Source of the DNA: Sinorhizobium garamanticum | GTDB taxonomy: Bacteria; Pseudomonadota; Alphaproteobacteria; Rhizobiales; Rhizobiaceae | Direction of reading: 5' to 3' | DNA: 64,000 bases | NCBI RefSeq assembly: GCF_029892065.1 | Contig: NZ_CP120373.1 | Location: 1,997,501-2,061,500, forward strand | In this document: positions 54,099-63,244 of the stretch, in pieces | Numbering within the stretch: the stretch's first letter is position 1 | Layout: each line of letters begins with the position of its first letter | Notes under the pieces: model-generated | What the model was told of the DNA's origin: nothing | What the model saw: only the letters and a program-made list of their open reading frames with translations | Databases searched by the model: none | Position numbers and translations under genes: made by a program

Positions 54099-55205
54099 AT
54101 GAACCTTGTTTCAAAGAGCCCGCAGCCGCGTCCCGGAATTCTGGACATTGCCGCCTATGTGCCAGGTAAGGAACATGCGCCGGGTGTTGCCAAGGTCCAC
54201 AAGCTTTCGTCTAACGAGACGCCGCTCGGCGCCAGCCCGCGCGCGATCGAGGCGTTCCAGAAGGCGGCTTTCAATCTCGAACGTTATCCGGATGGCCAGG
54301 CGCAGGCTCTCAAGGACGCGATCGCTGCGGTTCACGGCCTCAACCCGGCCAATATCGTTTGCGGCAACGGCTCCGACGAGCTGCTCGGGCTGCTCTGCCA
54401 CACCTATCTCGGCCCAGGCGACGAGGGGATCGTTACCGAGCACGGCTTCCTCGTCTATAAGATCCAGATCATGGCGGCGGGCGCCACAGCGGTTACGGTC
54501 AAGGAAAAAGACGCACGTGTCGATGTCGACGCGATCCTTGCGGCGGTGACAGAGCGGACGAAGATCGTCTTCATCGCCAATCCGGCCAACCCGACAGGCA
54601 CCTATATCCCGGTGGACGAGGTCCGCCGGCTGCACGCGAGCCTTCCCGCCGGCGTGTTGCTGGTGCTCGACGCCGCCTATGCGGAATATGTCCGGCGCAA
54701 CGACTATGAGGCGGGCCTTGAACTGGTGTCGGCCAATCGCAATGTCGTGATGACGCGGACGTTCTCGAAGATCTACGGGCTCGCCGGGCTTCGCATCGGC
54801 TGGATGTTTGCCCCGCGCGAGATCGTGGACGCCGTGGACCGTGTGCGCGGCCCGTTCAATCTCAATGCGCCGGCGATTGCGGCGGGCGCGGCAGCGATCC
54901 GCGACCAGGCCTTCGTTGCCGCGGCCGTCGATCACAATCTTACATGGCTCGCGAAGGTCACAGCGGCCTTGCAGGAAATCGGCCTGCGGGTGACGCCTTC
55001 GGTCACCAACTTCGTGCTGATCCACTTTCCGGAAAACGGCGGGAGGACGGCCGAGGAGGCGGATGCATTCCTGACGGCTCGCGGCTTCATCCTGCGCGCC
55101 GTGCGCGCTTACGGCTTTCCCAATGCGCTCCGCATGACCATTGGTTCCGAGGAAGCGAACGAAGGCGTCATCGCCGCACTGACTGAATTCATGGGACAAG
55201 AATGA
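54099..55205 (+). CDS. hisC: Histidinol-phosphate / aromatic aminotransferase
   Basis: 368 aa from ATG 54099; the frame remains open upstream inside the methyltransferase gene. Class II PLP fold: [70 protein letters not shown] and the Schiff-base Lys in [20 protein letters not shown]. Because the next, overlapping gene is a prephenate/arogenate dehydrogenase, it may serve mainly as an aromatic aminotransferase (the HisC2 situation) rather than, or besides, histidine synthesis. Confidence 0.92.
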   Translation: MNLVSKSPQPRPGILDIAAYVPGKEHAPGVAKVHKLSSNETPLGASPRAIEAFQKAAFNLERYPDGQAQALKDAIAAVHGLNPANIVCGNGSDELLGLLCHTYLGPGDEGIVTEHGFLVYKIQIMAAGATAVTVKEKDARVDVDAILAAVTERTKIVFIANPANPTGTYIPVDEVRRLHASLPAGVLLVLDAAYAEYVRRNDYEAGLELVSANRNVVMTRTFSKIYGLAGLRIGWMFAPREIVDAVDRVRGPFNLNAPAIAAGAAAIRDQAFVAAAVDHNLTWLAKVTAALQEIGLRVTPSVTNFVLIHFPENGGRTAEEADAFLTARGFILRAVRAYGFPNALRMTIGSEEANEGVIAALTEFMGQE

Positions 55206-56128
55206 TGGCTCAACAGTTCGAAACGATCGCCCTCGTCGGCATTGGCCTGATCGGATCGTCGATCGCCCGGGAAATCCGCGAAAAGCAGCTTGCCGGCACG
55301 CTCGTCGTTTCGACGCGGAGTGCGGCGACGCTCACCCGGGCTGAACAGCTCGGCCTCGGCGACCGCTACACGCTTTCGGCAGCCGAGGCGGTCAAGGGTG
55401 CCGACCTCGTCGTCGTTTCGGTGCCGGTCGGCGCTTCCGGTGCCGTCGCCGCGGAAATCGCCGCGCATTTGAAGCCCGGCGCGATCGTTACCGATGTCGG
55501 TTCCACAAAGGGCTCGGTCATCGCGCAGATGGCGCCGCATCTGCCCGACACGGTTCATTTTATCCCCGGCCACCCGATCGCGGGCACCGAGCATTCCGGC
55601 CCCGACGCCGGGTTCGTCGGACTTTTCCGCGGACGCTGGTGCATCCTGACGCCGCCCACCGGCGCCGACGAAGAGGCCGTCGCGAAGCTCAGGCTTTTCT
55701 GGGAGACGATGGGCTCGATGGTCGACGAGATGGATCCGGAGCATCACGACAAAGTGCTGGCGATCGTCTCGCACGTTCCACACATCATCGCCTACAACAT
55801 CGTCGGCACGGCAGATGACCTGGAAGCGGTCACCGAGTCTGAGGTCATCAAATATTCGGCGTCCGGCTTTCGCGACTTCACGCGCCTCGCAGCCTCGGAC
55901 CCGACGATGTGGCGTGACGTCTGCCTGCACAACAAGGACGCGATCCTCGAAATGCTGGCCCGCTTTTCCGAGGACCTAGCCTACCTGCAGCGAGCGATCC
56001 GCTGGGGCGACGGCGACAAGCTGTTCGACCTCTTCACCCGCACGCGGGCAATCCGTCGCTCGATCATTCAGGCGGGCCAGGACACGGCGATGCCGGACTT
56101 CGGCCGGCATGCAATGGATCCCAAATAA
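55202..56128 (+). CDS. tyrC: Prephenate/arogenate dehydrogenase (TyrC type)
   Basis: 308 aa. N-terminal Rossmann motif [55 protein letters not shown], the catalytic-region [20 protein letters not shown] and [13 protein letters not shown], then the helical dimerisation domain. It makes tyrosine precursors by NAD-dependent oxidative decarboxylation. The ATG overlaps hisC by four bases, an aromatic two-gene unit. Confidence 0.93.
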   Translation: MMAQQFETIALVGIGLIGSSIAREIREKQLAGTLVVSTRSAATLTRAEQLGLGDRYTLSAAEAVKGADLVVVSVPVGASGAVAAEIAAHLKPGAIVTDVGSTKGSVIAQMAPHLPDTVHFIPGHPIAGTEHSGPDAGFVGLFRGRWCILTPPTGADEEAVAKLRLFWETMGSMVDEMDPEHHDKVLAIVSHVPHIIAYNIVGTADDLEAVTESEVIKYSASGFRDFTRLAASDPTMWRDVCLHNKDAILEMLARFSEDLAYLQRAIRWGDGDKLFDLFTRTRAIRRSIIQAGQDTAMPDFGRHAMDPK

Positions 56129-56140
56129 TCGGTACTGCGC

Positions 56141-56247
56141 TTACAGCGCCGCACGTCTTGTCAGACGCGCAAAGGACGCTGTAACACTTTGAATTGCTGC
56201 ATGTTTTTATCCTTAGATCGGCTACGATCTAAGGAAACATGCAGTAG
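56141..56247. repeat. RIME-type repeat, full length
   Basis: TTACAGCGCCGCACGTCTTGTCAGACGCGCAAAGGACGCTGTAACACTTTGAATTGCTGCATGTTT layout, then TCCTTAGATCG / CGATCTAAGGA and ACATGCAGTAG. It lies between the convergent tyrC and DUF2125 genes. Confidence 0.85.
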
Positions 56248-56252
56248 GCGCT

Positions 56253-57266
56253 TCAGAGTGGCGGCAATACGCCGACCGGAATGAAGGCCAGGAAGGCGGT
56301 ACCGTCGCGGACGTTGAGCTTCACCGTTGCCTCATTCTTGCCGCCGGCAAACGCTTTCAGCATGTTGGCGATGTTGTCGATCAGGTCCGTTTCGTCCGGA
56401 ATCACCTTCACGAGGCTCGCCCGCCAGGCATCGATATTCATCATCGTCAGCGAGAATTCGCCGGAAATCAGGCCCTGATCATCTACCGAAAAGGGGCCCG
56501 AAAGCTTCGCGCTCATTCCGTCGCCGGCGTCAAGCGTCAAGTGACGCAGTTCGCCGCTGCTGCCGCGAAGCATGTGCTCTGAAAGGGCACCTGCTTGCAT
56601 CCATCCGGCCTTGCCGACGACAGTGACATCCGCTGCGACATCGACCGGGGAGGCGAGGCTCGGCCCTTGCTCCGGGCGCAGGTCGAGCTTCTCCACGCTC
56701 AGGGCGGCGTCGAGGTCTTCGCCGTTCTGGCGCAGGTGCATCTCGCCGTGGCTTGCGCCGAAACCCAGGCTGTCGCCCGTGAGCGGCCAACGCGCCGTTC
56801 CCGTGAGATTGTCATAGGCGATCGACGTGCGGTCGAGGCCCGACATCGTCGCCTTGAGGCTCGCGTGCAGCAGCGTCCAATCGGCCGAGAGCGTCAGGCC
56901 AGGTGACATCCGGACCTCGGCGGGACCGTCGAGTTCGACGACGGCATGCCCCGGCTGATAGACTTGGGCGGCCGTTCTCAAGGCGCCGAAGGATGCGGAA
57001 GCGCCGCGAACATTGTCGTCGAGCCGCAGTTCGTCGCAGAAGAGGCCGATGCGGAACGGAAAGCCGCGCACGTCCATCTCCGTGCACTCACCGCCAAGAC
57101 CATTTTCCCGCTTTTCCGAGAGGTAGGTTGTCAGTCGCTTTTCGATCTGGTCTGCAGCGAAGAACCAGCCGGCCGAATAAATGCCGGCGGCGAGCACGAC
57201 GCCCACTGTCAGCCAGAGGAATTTCTTGCCGGCTGGTGATCCGTTGGCGACATCGGTGACGGTCAT
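56253..57266 (-). CDS. DUF2125 membrane-anchored periplasmic protein
   Basis: 337 aa from ATG 57266 (MTVTDVANGSPAGKKFLWLT). One N-terminal membrane span (KFLWLTVGVVLAAGIYSAGW). The periplasmic beta-rich part has ECTEMDVRGFPFRIGLFCDE, with two Cys that may form a disulfide, and repeated lipid-transfer-like strands (TLSADWTLLHASLKATMSG, DLDAALSVEKLDLRPEQGPS). This matches DUF2125 of alphaproteobacteria; the role is unknown. Confidence 0.88.
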   Translation of the reverse strand: MTVTDVANGSPAGKKFLWLTVGVVLAAGIYSAGWFFAADQIEKRLTTYLSEKRENGLGGECTEMDVRGFPFRIGLFCDELRLDDNVRGASASFGALRTAAQVYQPGHAVVELDGPAEVRMSPGLTLSADWTLLHASLKATMSGLDRTSIAYDNLTGTARWPLTGDSLGFGASHGEMHLRQNGEDLDAALSVEKLDLRPEQGPSLASPVDVAADVTVVGKAGWMQAGALSEHMLRGSSGELRHLTLDAGDGMSAKLSGPFSVDDQGLISGEFSLTMMNIDAWRASLVKVIPDETDLIDNIANMLKAFAGGKNEATVKLNVRDGTAFLAFIPVGVLPPL

Positions 57267-57509
57267 TCTAATCGCGTACTCCAATTACTGCTGTGGCTGG
57301 AACCGCTTCGGATCATTGTGATCGAAGGTGGAGATGAAGAAACGGCTTTTTCTCATTCCGTTCCGGGTGGCGGTTGCCGATCCTGCAAACTATTTTCCAT
57401 TCCTGTATACGGTTGCCGCCCTCTCTTCCGTGTGCCGACGACGTTTCGGCTTGATCGATCGCGACAGCGTTGGCGAATGATGCGACGTGTGGCAGGCGGC
57501 TAAGATTGA

Positions 57510-58082
57510 ATGGCAGTGGATATGGACGAATTTTGGGTCTTTGGCTACGGGTCGTTGATGTGGAACCCGGGTTTCCGTTTTGAGGAGAAGTCGACGGCGC
57601 GCGCCTTCGGCTACAGGCGCTCCCTCTGCGTGCATTCATGGGTGCATCGCGGCACGCAGCAGCGGCCCGGTCTTGTGCTCGGCCTCGACTATGGCGGCTC
57701 CTGCATCGGCACGGCATTTCGCGTGCCCGGAGGAGAAAAGGCCGATGTGGTCGACTATCTGCGCGAGCGCGAACTTGTAACGCAAGTCTACAGGGAGCGG
57801 ACCATGCCGGTTCAGCTTGCCGACGGGCGCCGTGTGCCGGCGCTTGCCTATGTGGTCGACCGCGGTCACGCCCAATACGCCGGGGCACTCAGCGCGGCGG
57901 AAGCGGCGGAAACGGTCGCGACCGCCTCCGGCAAGTCCGGGCAGAACAGCGAATACGTGCTCAATACGCTCGCCCATCTCAGGGAAATGGGGATTCGCGA
58001 CCAGTGGCTGGAGGATGTCGTTGCAAGATTGACCGCGACGACAGCGCCGCGCGTCCTTCCAGACGCGCAAAGGACGCTGTAG
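57510..58082 (+). CDS. chaC: ChaC-like gamma-glutamylcyclotransferase with RIME-encoded tail
   Basis: 190 aa. GGCT fold: WVFGYGSLMWNPGFRFEEKS, ARAFGYRRSLCVHSWVHRGT, PGLVLGLDYGGSCIGTAFRV, YLRERELVTQVYRERTM and YVVDRGHAQYAG. In ChaC the catalytic Glu follows the YLxxRE segment, present here. It cleaves glutathione to 5-oxoproline and Cys-Gly. The final 13 or so residues (TAPRVLPDAQRTL) and the TAG stop are encoded by a RIME repeat, so the native C-terminus has been replaced or extended. Confidence 0.93.
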   Translation: MAVDMDEFWVFGYGSLMWNPGFRFEEKSTARAFGYRRSLCVHSWVHRGTQQRPGLVLGLDYGGSCIGTAFRVPGGEKADVVDYLRERELVTQVYRERTMPVQLADGRRVPALAYVVDRGHAQYAGALSAAEAAETVATASGKSGQNSEYVLNTLAHLREMGIRDQWLEDVVARLTATTAPRVLPDAQRTL

Positions 58083-58141
58083 CACTTTGACGTGCTGCGT
58101 GTTTGTCCTTAGATCCGCGCCGACCTAGGGAAGCATGCAGT
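58040..58141. repeat. RIME-type repeat overlapping the 3' end of chaC
   Basis: ACAGCGCCGCGCGTCCTTCCAGACGCGCAAAGGACGCTGTAGCACTTTGACGTGCTGCGTGTTTGTCC layout, then a worn second palindrome CTTAGATCCGCGCCGACCTAGGG and AAGCATGCAGT. Its first 43 bases are translated as the end of ChaC; the CTGTAG of the repeat provides the stop. Confidence 0.85.
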
Positions 58142-58155
58142 GGCGCGGCTATGGC

Positions 58156-58941
58156 TCAGGAAGCCTGACCGAGTTCGCGCAGCCGCTGCTTTGCCGTCTC
58201 CGGCAAGGGCAGATGCGGGTTGGCCTTGACGGTCTCGACCAGCAGTTCGTCGCTTGCGGCCTCGGTTACCTCGACCAGCTTTTTGAGAAACGCATCTGGA
58301 TCCATCCCGGCCTCGACCGGCGGGAGGATGCGCACCTTGAAATGACCGGGGAAGCGCAGGAATTTGCGTCGCGGCCAGAAGAGGCCTGGATGCATGGCAA
58401 CGGGCACGACCGGAACTTTCAGATCGCGGTAGAGGCGGGCGATGCCATATTTGTACTCGGGCGGTGCACCCGGAGGACGGCGCGTGCCTTCCGGATAGAT
58501 GATCAATTGCCGCCCGGTCGCCATCTCGTTCTTGGTGCGCTCCATAACGTCGGTCATCGCCTTGCCGCGCGCCGCGCGGTTTACCGGCACCATGCGCTGC
58601 TTGATGATGTACCAGCCGAACAGCGGTATCCAGGTGAGTTCGCGCTTGAGGATGTAGAACGGATCGTCGAGCCATGGCAGGAGCGCATAGGCATCCCAGA
58701 AGGACTGGTGCTTGGGCGCGAAAATGTAAGACCCCTCCGGAATATTCTCCAAACCTTCGATTTCGAATGTCGTGCCGACAATCTTCTCCAGGAGCCAGTG
58801 GTTGCTGCGCACCCAATTCTTCGGCACGAACCAGGCCTTCTTGCGGGGTACAATAAAATAGATCGGCGTCAACACGATCATCTGCACGACCAGATTGGCA
58901 TAGAAAACCATATTGAAAAGGATCGAACGCAGGATGATCAT
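58156..58941 (-). CDS. plsC: 1-acyl-sn-glycerol-3-phosphate acyltransferase
   Basis: 261 aa from ATG 58941 (MIILRSILFNMVFYANLVVQ). N-terminal membrane segment, then acyltransferase motif I KHQSFWDAYALLPW (HxxxxD), motif II around LTWIPLFGWYIIKQRMVPVNR, motif III IIYPEGTRRPPG and motif IV VPVVPVAMHPG. It adds the second acyl chain to make phosphatidic acid at the inner membrane. Last gene of the ftsE-ftsX-ydcF-plsC direction. Confidence 0.93.
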   Translation of the reverse strand: MIILRSILFNMVFYANLVVQMIVLTPIYFIVPRKKAWFVPKNWVRSNHWLLEKIVGTTFEIEGLENIPEGSYIFAPKHQSFWDAYALLPWLDDPFYILKRELTWIPLFGWYIIKQRMVPVNRAARGKAMTDVMERTKNEMATGRQLIIYPEGTRRPPGAPPEYKYGIARLYRDLKVPVVPVAMHPGLFWPRRKFLRFPGHFKVRILPPVEAGMDPDAFLKKLVEVTEAASDELLVETVKANPHLPLPETAKQRLRELGQAS

Positions 58942-59101
58942 CAGGTGGCTCTCGATGAGGGCTGGGCGGCATTGGCGGCCGGGGCCGGCCGCTCTCCGCT
59001 GCCTACACGAATATGTCGCCAAGGAAAACCGCTGCGACGTCCACGCAGGCTTTTACCAGCGCAAAAGTCGCGGTCGACTCTGCTTCGTGCCGTTTGGCTA
59101 T

Positions 59102-59833
59102 CTACTCTTCCGCCGGAGTCACCCGAGAGGAAATAGCCTCCCTCAGGCCGTTCGTCGGCCGCGCGCCCATCATGTCGAGCAGGGAGGCGACGGAATATTT
59201 GCCATATTCAAGCAGAATGGCCTTCAGGACCAGAGGGTTGCGCAGCCAGTTGGTCGTCTTCAGATCGGAATTGACGACCGGATAGGCGATGAATTCCGTG
59301 TCCGGCTTGGCGCGCCGCAACTCCAGAAGGCTGCGCGGCATGTGATAATTGTTGGTGACGACGAGCACGCTCCGATAGCTGCGGTCGCGGATCCACTGCG
59401 CAGCCTCCGTGGCGTTGCCGATCGTGTCGATCGCTTCATGCCCGATGTCGACGCAGCATTTGAAGAGATCGGCCGAGCTCTGCGTGTTTCGGCGTATCTG
59501 GCTTCCCGTCGTGGTCGGGTGGACGCCGGAAATCAACAGACGCTTGCCTGCTCCGGATTTCAGAAGATCCACCGCCTGATCGATCCGCTGGAAACCACCC
59601 GTCAGGACGACGATTGCATCGGCCTTTGGACGTGTGGGTGGCTGCAGCGATGCGACCGTATCGGCAAATTGCAGGAAACCGGCGACGAAAACGGCGAGAA
59701 AGATGAGGAGCACAAAAAACGTCCGTCGCAGAAGTTTGCGCACCAGGCTGCGGGACCGACGGCGGCGCGCGGCCCTCTCTCGCCATCTGCCCCTCTCGGC
59801 CATTCCGCTCTCGCGCAGTTCTTGCCCCATCAT
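59102..59833 (-). CDS. YdcF/SanA-like DUF218 membrane protein
   Basis: 243 aa from ATG 59833. A TTG further upstream lies at the edge of a RIME and is less likely. A strongly basic N-terminus (RERAARRRRSRSLVRKLLRR) precedes a membrane span (TFFVLLIFLAVFVAGFLQFA). The DUF218 domain follows: KADAIVVLTGGFQRIDQAVD, LLISGVHPTTTGSQIRRN, VVTNNYHMPRSLLELRRA. The family is linked to envelope and peptidoglycan-precursor handling (ElyC, SanA); its substrate is unknown. Confidence 0.9.
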   Translation of the reverse strand: MMGQELRESGMAERGRWRERAARRRRSRSLVRKLLRRTFFVLLIFLAVFVAGFLQFADTVASLQPPTRPKADAIVVLTGGFQRIDQAVDLLKSGAGKRLLISGVHPTTTGSQIRRNTQSSADLFKCCVDIGHEAIDTIGNATEAAQWIRDRSYRSVLVVTNNYHMPRSLLELRRAKPDTEFIAYPVVNSDLKTTNWLRNPLVLKAILLEYGKYSVASLLDMMGARPTNGLREAISSRVTPAEE

Positions 59834-59845
59834 GATTCTCTTCAA

Positions 59846-59952
59846 ATACAGCGCCGCGCGTCCAATCGGACGCGCAAAGGTCGCTGTAGCACTTTGAATT
59901 GCTGCATGATTTTGTCCTTAAATCGATCCCGATTTAAGGAATCATGCAGTAG
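59846..59952. repeat. RIME-type repeat between ftsX and ydcF
   Basis: ATACAGCGCCGCGCGTCCAATCGGACGCGCAAAGGTCGCTGTAGCACTTTGAATTGCTGCATGATT, then TCCTTAAATCG / CGATTTAAGGA and ATCATGCAGTAG. One of the least worn copies here. It splits what is otherwise an ftsE-ftsX-ydcF-plsC gene string. Confidence 0.88.
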
Positions 59953-60000
59953 CCGCAGATTGCGGCAAGGAATAGATGGCGTGAGCGCGGTTCATGGCTG

Positions 60001-61005
60001 TCAGCTTTGATAGGTGTCCGTCCGGCCGGGATCCGACCGGATGAGATCTATTTCGTAGATCGTCCGCATGACTGTAAGGCGAGCCGTCAGAGTCGTCAGC
60101 AGGGCGATGACGATTATGATCGCGAAAATGCCGAGATAGCCGGTGTAGCCGATGGCAAATCGGCCAAACAGCGCCGTTGCCTGGTCCGATTCTGGGGTGG
60201 CGAGCGTCTGCGATTGCCAGAAACTGGCCATGGCGAAGGAAAGCGCGGCCAGCAAGCCGCCCGCACCGGCGCCTTTCAGGCTGATTCGGAGGAAGTGCTT
60301 CTGGAACTCGGAGGCCACGAAACTCGCCTCCGCACCGACAAAATGCAGCACTTCGACGATGTGACGGTTGCCGGACAACGCGCCGCGGGTTGCGAAGACG
60401 ACGGTCAGAACCATGGCCGAGAAAACCAGCGCGAGGACGCCGCTGCCAATCATCGCGGTGGTATTGGCCATTGCCACCAGACGGTCGACCCAGGTGCGAT
60501 GATCGTCGAGAAAAGCCTGCGGGATGGTTTCCGTCAGCGCCTCGCGCATGGCGGCGAAATCGGGCGGGTTGTTCTCGTCGATCGTAACGACGATCAGTCG
60601 CGGCACAGGCAGTTCGTCGAGATCGAGCCCCTCGCCGAGCCACGGCTCGAGCAGCCGGGCCGTGGCGGCCCGGTCGACAATCTTCCCGCCGGTCGTGCCG
60701 CTGAAGGTCAGCGCCAGGTCGCGCGCATCGGCGAGCGCCTTTTCCATGTCGAGTTTGTCGTCGGGCTTGATCTGGATGGTGATTTCCCGGGAGATCTGGG
60801 ACTGCCAGCTTTGCGCCGTCGCCCGTACCATGCTGACCCCGCCGAGCGTCAGGCAGGCGAGGAAGGACATGATCGCGATGACGCACATCAGTGCATGGCC
60901 GGAAACGTTGGCCGAAGGCACGATCGGACCGGTCGGGCGCACGCGCATCTCGGCGCGGCGCTGCTGCTGTTCGGGTTCGCGGCGGGGGACGCTGTTCTCA
61001 TTCAT
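60001..61005 (-). CDS. ftsX: Cell-division ABC transporter permease FtsX
   Basis: 334 aa. Cytoplasmic basic N-terminus, membrane span 1 (HALMCVIAIMSFLACLTLGG), a periplasmic loop of about 130 residues (SREITIQIKPDDKLDMEKAL...), then three spans (ALVFSAMVLTVVFATRGALS; TGYLGIFAIIIVIALLTTLT). With FtsE it activates peptidoglycan hydrolases at the septum. Overlaps ftsE by 8 bases. Confidence 0.93.
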   Translation of the reverse strand: MNENSVPRREPEQQQRRAEMRVRPTGPIVPSANVSGHALMCVIAIMSFLACLTLGGVSMVRATAQSWQSQISREITIQIKPDDKLDMEKALADARDLALTFSGTTGGKIVDRAATARLLEPWLGEGLDLDELPVPRLIVVTIDENNPPDFAAMREALTETIPQAFLDDHRTWVDRLVAMANTTAMIGSGVLALVFSAMVLTVVFATRGALSGNRHIVEVLHFVGAEASFVASEFQKHFLRISLKGAGAGGLLAALSFAMASFWQSQTLATPESDQATALFGRFAIGYTGYLGIFAIIIVIALLTTLTARLTVMRTIYEIDLIRSDPGRTDTYQS

Positions 61006-61657
61006 AGATGTCGAGCCGTCCCTGTGACAGGATCATGCGCCGGGCTTCGACCTGGTCCATCAAAGACAGGTCGTGGGTCGCTATCACCACCGCCGTTCCA
61101 AGGCGATTGAGCTCCAGGAAGAGGTTCAGCAGCCGGCGCGCCATCGGCGGGTCGACGTTACCCGTCGGCTCGTCGGCGAGCAGGATCTCCGGCCGGTCGA
61201 TCAGAGCTCGGGCGATCGCTGCACGTTGTTTTTCGCCACCCGAGAGCACAGGCGGCAGCACGTTGATGCGCTCGCCGAGCCCGACCCATTTGAGAAGTTC
61301 GAGCACATCCGCGCGGTAGCTTGCCTCCTCCTTGCCGCGCACTCTCAGCGGCAGGGCGACGTTTTCGTAGGTCGTCAGATGGTCAAGCAGGCGGAAGTCC
61401 TGGAAGACAATTCCGACGCGCCGGCGCAGCATCGGGAATTCGTCCCTCGGGATGGAGGAGATGTTACGGTCGAACATGCGGATCAACCCGCGCGTCGGCT
61501 GCAGCGACAAAAAGAGCAGCCGCAGCAAGGTCGTCTTGCCGGCGCCCGACGGTCCGGTGAGAAACTGAAACGACCGGCGTGGGATGTCGAATGTCAGGTC
61601 CCGGAGGATTTCCGGTCCCATGCCATAGCGCAATCCGACGTTCTCAAAGTGAATCAA
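60998..61657 (-). CDS. ftsE: Cell-division ATP-binding protein FtsE
   Basis: 219 aa from TTG 61657 (reads IHFENVGLRYGMGPEIL), the family-typical start; ATG 61693 would add 12 residues. Walker A TGPSGAGKTTLLRLLF, VFQDFRLLDHLTTYENV, signature LSGGEKQRAAIARALI, Walker B ILLADEPTGNVDP and VIATHDLSLMDQ. Upstream, in the 300-base gap shared with a divergent gene, is a consensus-matching CtrA box. Confidence 0.93.
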   Translation of the reverse strand: MIHFENVGLRYGMGPEILRDLTFDIPRRSFQFLTGPSGAGKTTLLRLLFLSLQPTRGLIRMFDRNISSIPRDEFPMLRRRVGIVFQDFRLLDHLTTYENVALPLRVRGKEEASYRADVLELLKWVGLGERINVLPPVLSGGEKQRAAIARALIDRPEILLADEPTGNVDPPMARRLLNLFLELNRLGTAVVIATHDLSLMDQVEARRMILSQGRLDIYE

Positions 61658-61765
61658 TGGGCCAGCCCAGTTTCTCGTCACGACCTTCGACATCCGCCGC
61701 CAAGCCGATCGTCCGCGCAGAGGGCAGCAGGTCCGCCTGGGTACAATCGATGTGCGGCACGGTGG

Positions 61766-61781
61766 TTAAGCGGCGGTTAAC
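61766..61781. promoter_or_regulatory. Consensus CtrA box between ftsE and the DUF3426 gene; gap 61658-61995
   Basis: TTAAGCGGCGGTTAAC is an exact TTAA-N7-TTAAC match, lying 109 bases upstream of the ftsE TTG start (73 from the ATG) and 215 bases upstream of the divergent gene. A further TTAACC is at about 61826. The rest of the 338-base gap shows no gene, although parts are open in several frames. Confidence 0.6.
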
Positions 61782-61995
61782 TTTCCATGAAAAGGCGTCG
61801 CTTTCACGGCTTCTTTCCGAAACATTAACCATTTCCGTTTACGTGTCGTCAGGATTTGATGCAATGCCCTGTTTCTTGCACAGGCTGGTTACAGGCATTG
61901 CCCGCAAGCTCCGCTCAAGGCTGCCGCCGGTCGCGCTGCCGATCCGCGTGCACGATGCTCCGGGAGGAGCGAGGGAGCGATCCCGAGGGGAACCC

Positions 61996-62628
61996 ATGCA
62001 GGCATTTCGCTCAAGAACCACCGCACGCGTCGATCTGCTTCCCCCGGAACGGGAGGCGCGTCCAAGTGGCGCCCCGGCCAGAAACCTCGACTATGTCGAC
62101 GCCGAATTCGAGACCATCGCCACCATCGTGCGGCCAAGCCCCTATCCGGTTTTCAACGACAACGGGCGAGTCGTTCGCCGCAGGCGCGGAAAGCCGTCTG
62201 GGCAATTTCTGACGGTCGTCGAGGCGAGGTTGCGCCGCATGCCGCCCCGCCGTTTCGCCGGGCTGGTCAGCGGGCTGGGCCTTGGGGTGTTTCTTCTGAT
62301 CGCGGGACTTTTCAGCGGAGGCCAGGCGGACACCCAATCTCTGTCGATCGAAGGCGTCACGACTTCCTTCGACTATGCCGGCGGCATGCAGGTGCTTTCG
62401 GTCTACGGAAGCATCGACAACCGCTCCGGCATCGAGCAGCGTCTGCCGCTTGTCGTGGTCGACGTCAGAAGCAACGGACGCAAGGTGACAGCAACGCGTT
62501 TGATGCCCGATGGCGCGTCGATTGCACCCGGCGAGAGCCGTCATTTCGCTGCCCGCCTTCCTTACGCGGGCGGAAAAATGCCTGACGTGACGGTTTCTTT
62601 CGCCGAAAACAGTGTTTCTCGGCTCTGA
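61996..62628 (+). CDS. DUF3426-type single-pass membrane protein lacking a zinc ribbon
   Basis: 210 aa from ATG 61996 (MQAFRSRTTARVDLLPPERE), preceded by GAGGGGAACCC. The cytoplasmic part is Arg/Pro-rich. One membrane span follows (FAGLVSGLGLGVFLLIAGLF), then a periplasmic beta domain with VLSVYGSIDNRSGIEQRLPL, VVVDVRSNGRKVTATRLMPD and IAPGESRHFAARLPYAGGKM. This C-terminal pattern is that of DUF3426 proteins, which normally begin with an MJ0042 zinc ribbon; none is visible in this frame. Function unknown. Confidence 0.75.
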   Translation: MQAFRSRTTARVDLLPPEREARPSGAPARNLDYVDAEFETIATIVRPSPYPVFNDNGRVVRRRRGKPSGQFLTVVEARLRRMPPRRFAGLVSGLGLGVFLLIAGLFSGGQADTQSLSIEGVTTSFDYAGGMQVLSVYGSIDNRSGIEQRLPLVVVDVRSNGRKVTATRLMPDGASIAPGESRHFAARLPYAGGKMPDVTVSFAENSVSRL

Positions 62629-62696
62629 TTGTGCTAAGCGGCGCTTGAAAGGAAGGCGCTCCTTGTCTTCCGCAATGAAGTGCTGGAGAGCCCCGC

Positions 62697-63242
62697 ATGC
62701 CCGTCGTCCGCGGCAAGAACATCGAAGTCCTTTACAGCGCCGAGACGATCGCTGCCCGCAATCACGAAATGGCCGATGCGATCGTTCGCGGCCCGCACAA
62801 GGATCTGCTGGTCATTTCGATATTGAAAGGCTCGTTCGTCTTCGCGGCCGATCTCATCCGCGCCATGCATGACGCCGGTCTCGCACCGGAGGTCGAATTC
62901 ATCACGCTGTCGAGCTACGGTACGGGAACAGAATCCAAGGGCGTGAAGATCACCAAGGACATCGACAGCGACGTGCACGATCGCGATGTCTTGCTGATCG
63001 ATGACATTCTCGAATCCGGCCGGACATTGCGTTTCGCCAAGGACCTGCTTCTGGAGCGCGGCGCGCGCAATGTTACGATCGCCGTTCTCTTGGACAAGCG
63101 GGTGAAGCGGCGGGTCGATCTGGAGGCTGATTATGTCGGCTTCGAGTGCCCGGACCATTTCGTCGTCGGCTACGGCATGGACGTCGCCTACGCCTTCCGC
63201 GAACTGCCATTCGTCGGCGTCGTCACGGGCGACGCTGAGTGA
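62697..63242 (+). CDS. hpt: Hypoxanthine phosphoribosyltransferase
   Basis: 181 aa. The PRPP-binding motif VLLIDDILESGRTLRFAKDL, catalytic-loop LKGSFVFAADLIRAM, flexible-loop ITLSSYGTGTESKGVKITKD and the purine-binding YVGFECPDHFVVGYGMDVAY are standard. It salvages hypoxanthine (and guanine) to IMP/GMP. Preceded by a short 68-base gap after the DUF3426 gene, same strand. Confidence 0.95.
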   Translation: MPVVRGKNIEVLYSAETIAARNHEMADAIVRGPHKDLLVISILKGSFVFAADLIRAMHDAGLAPEVEFITLSSYGTGTESKGVKITKDIDSDVHDRDVLLIDDILESGRTLRFAKDLLLERGARNVTIAVLLDKRVKRRVDLEADYVGFECPDHFVVGYGMDVAYAFRELPFVGVVTGDAE

Positions 63243-63244
63243 TA

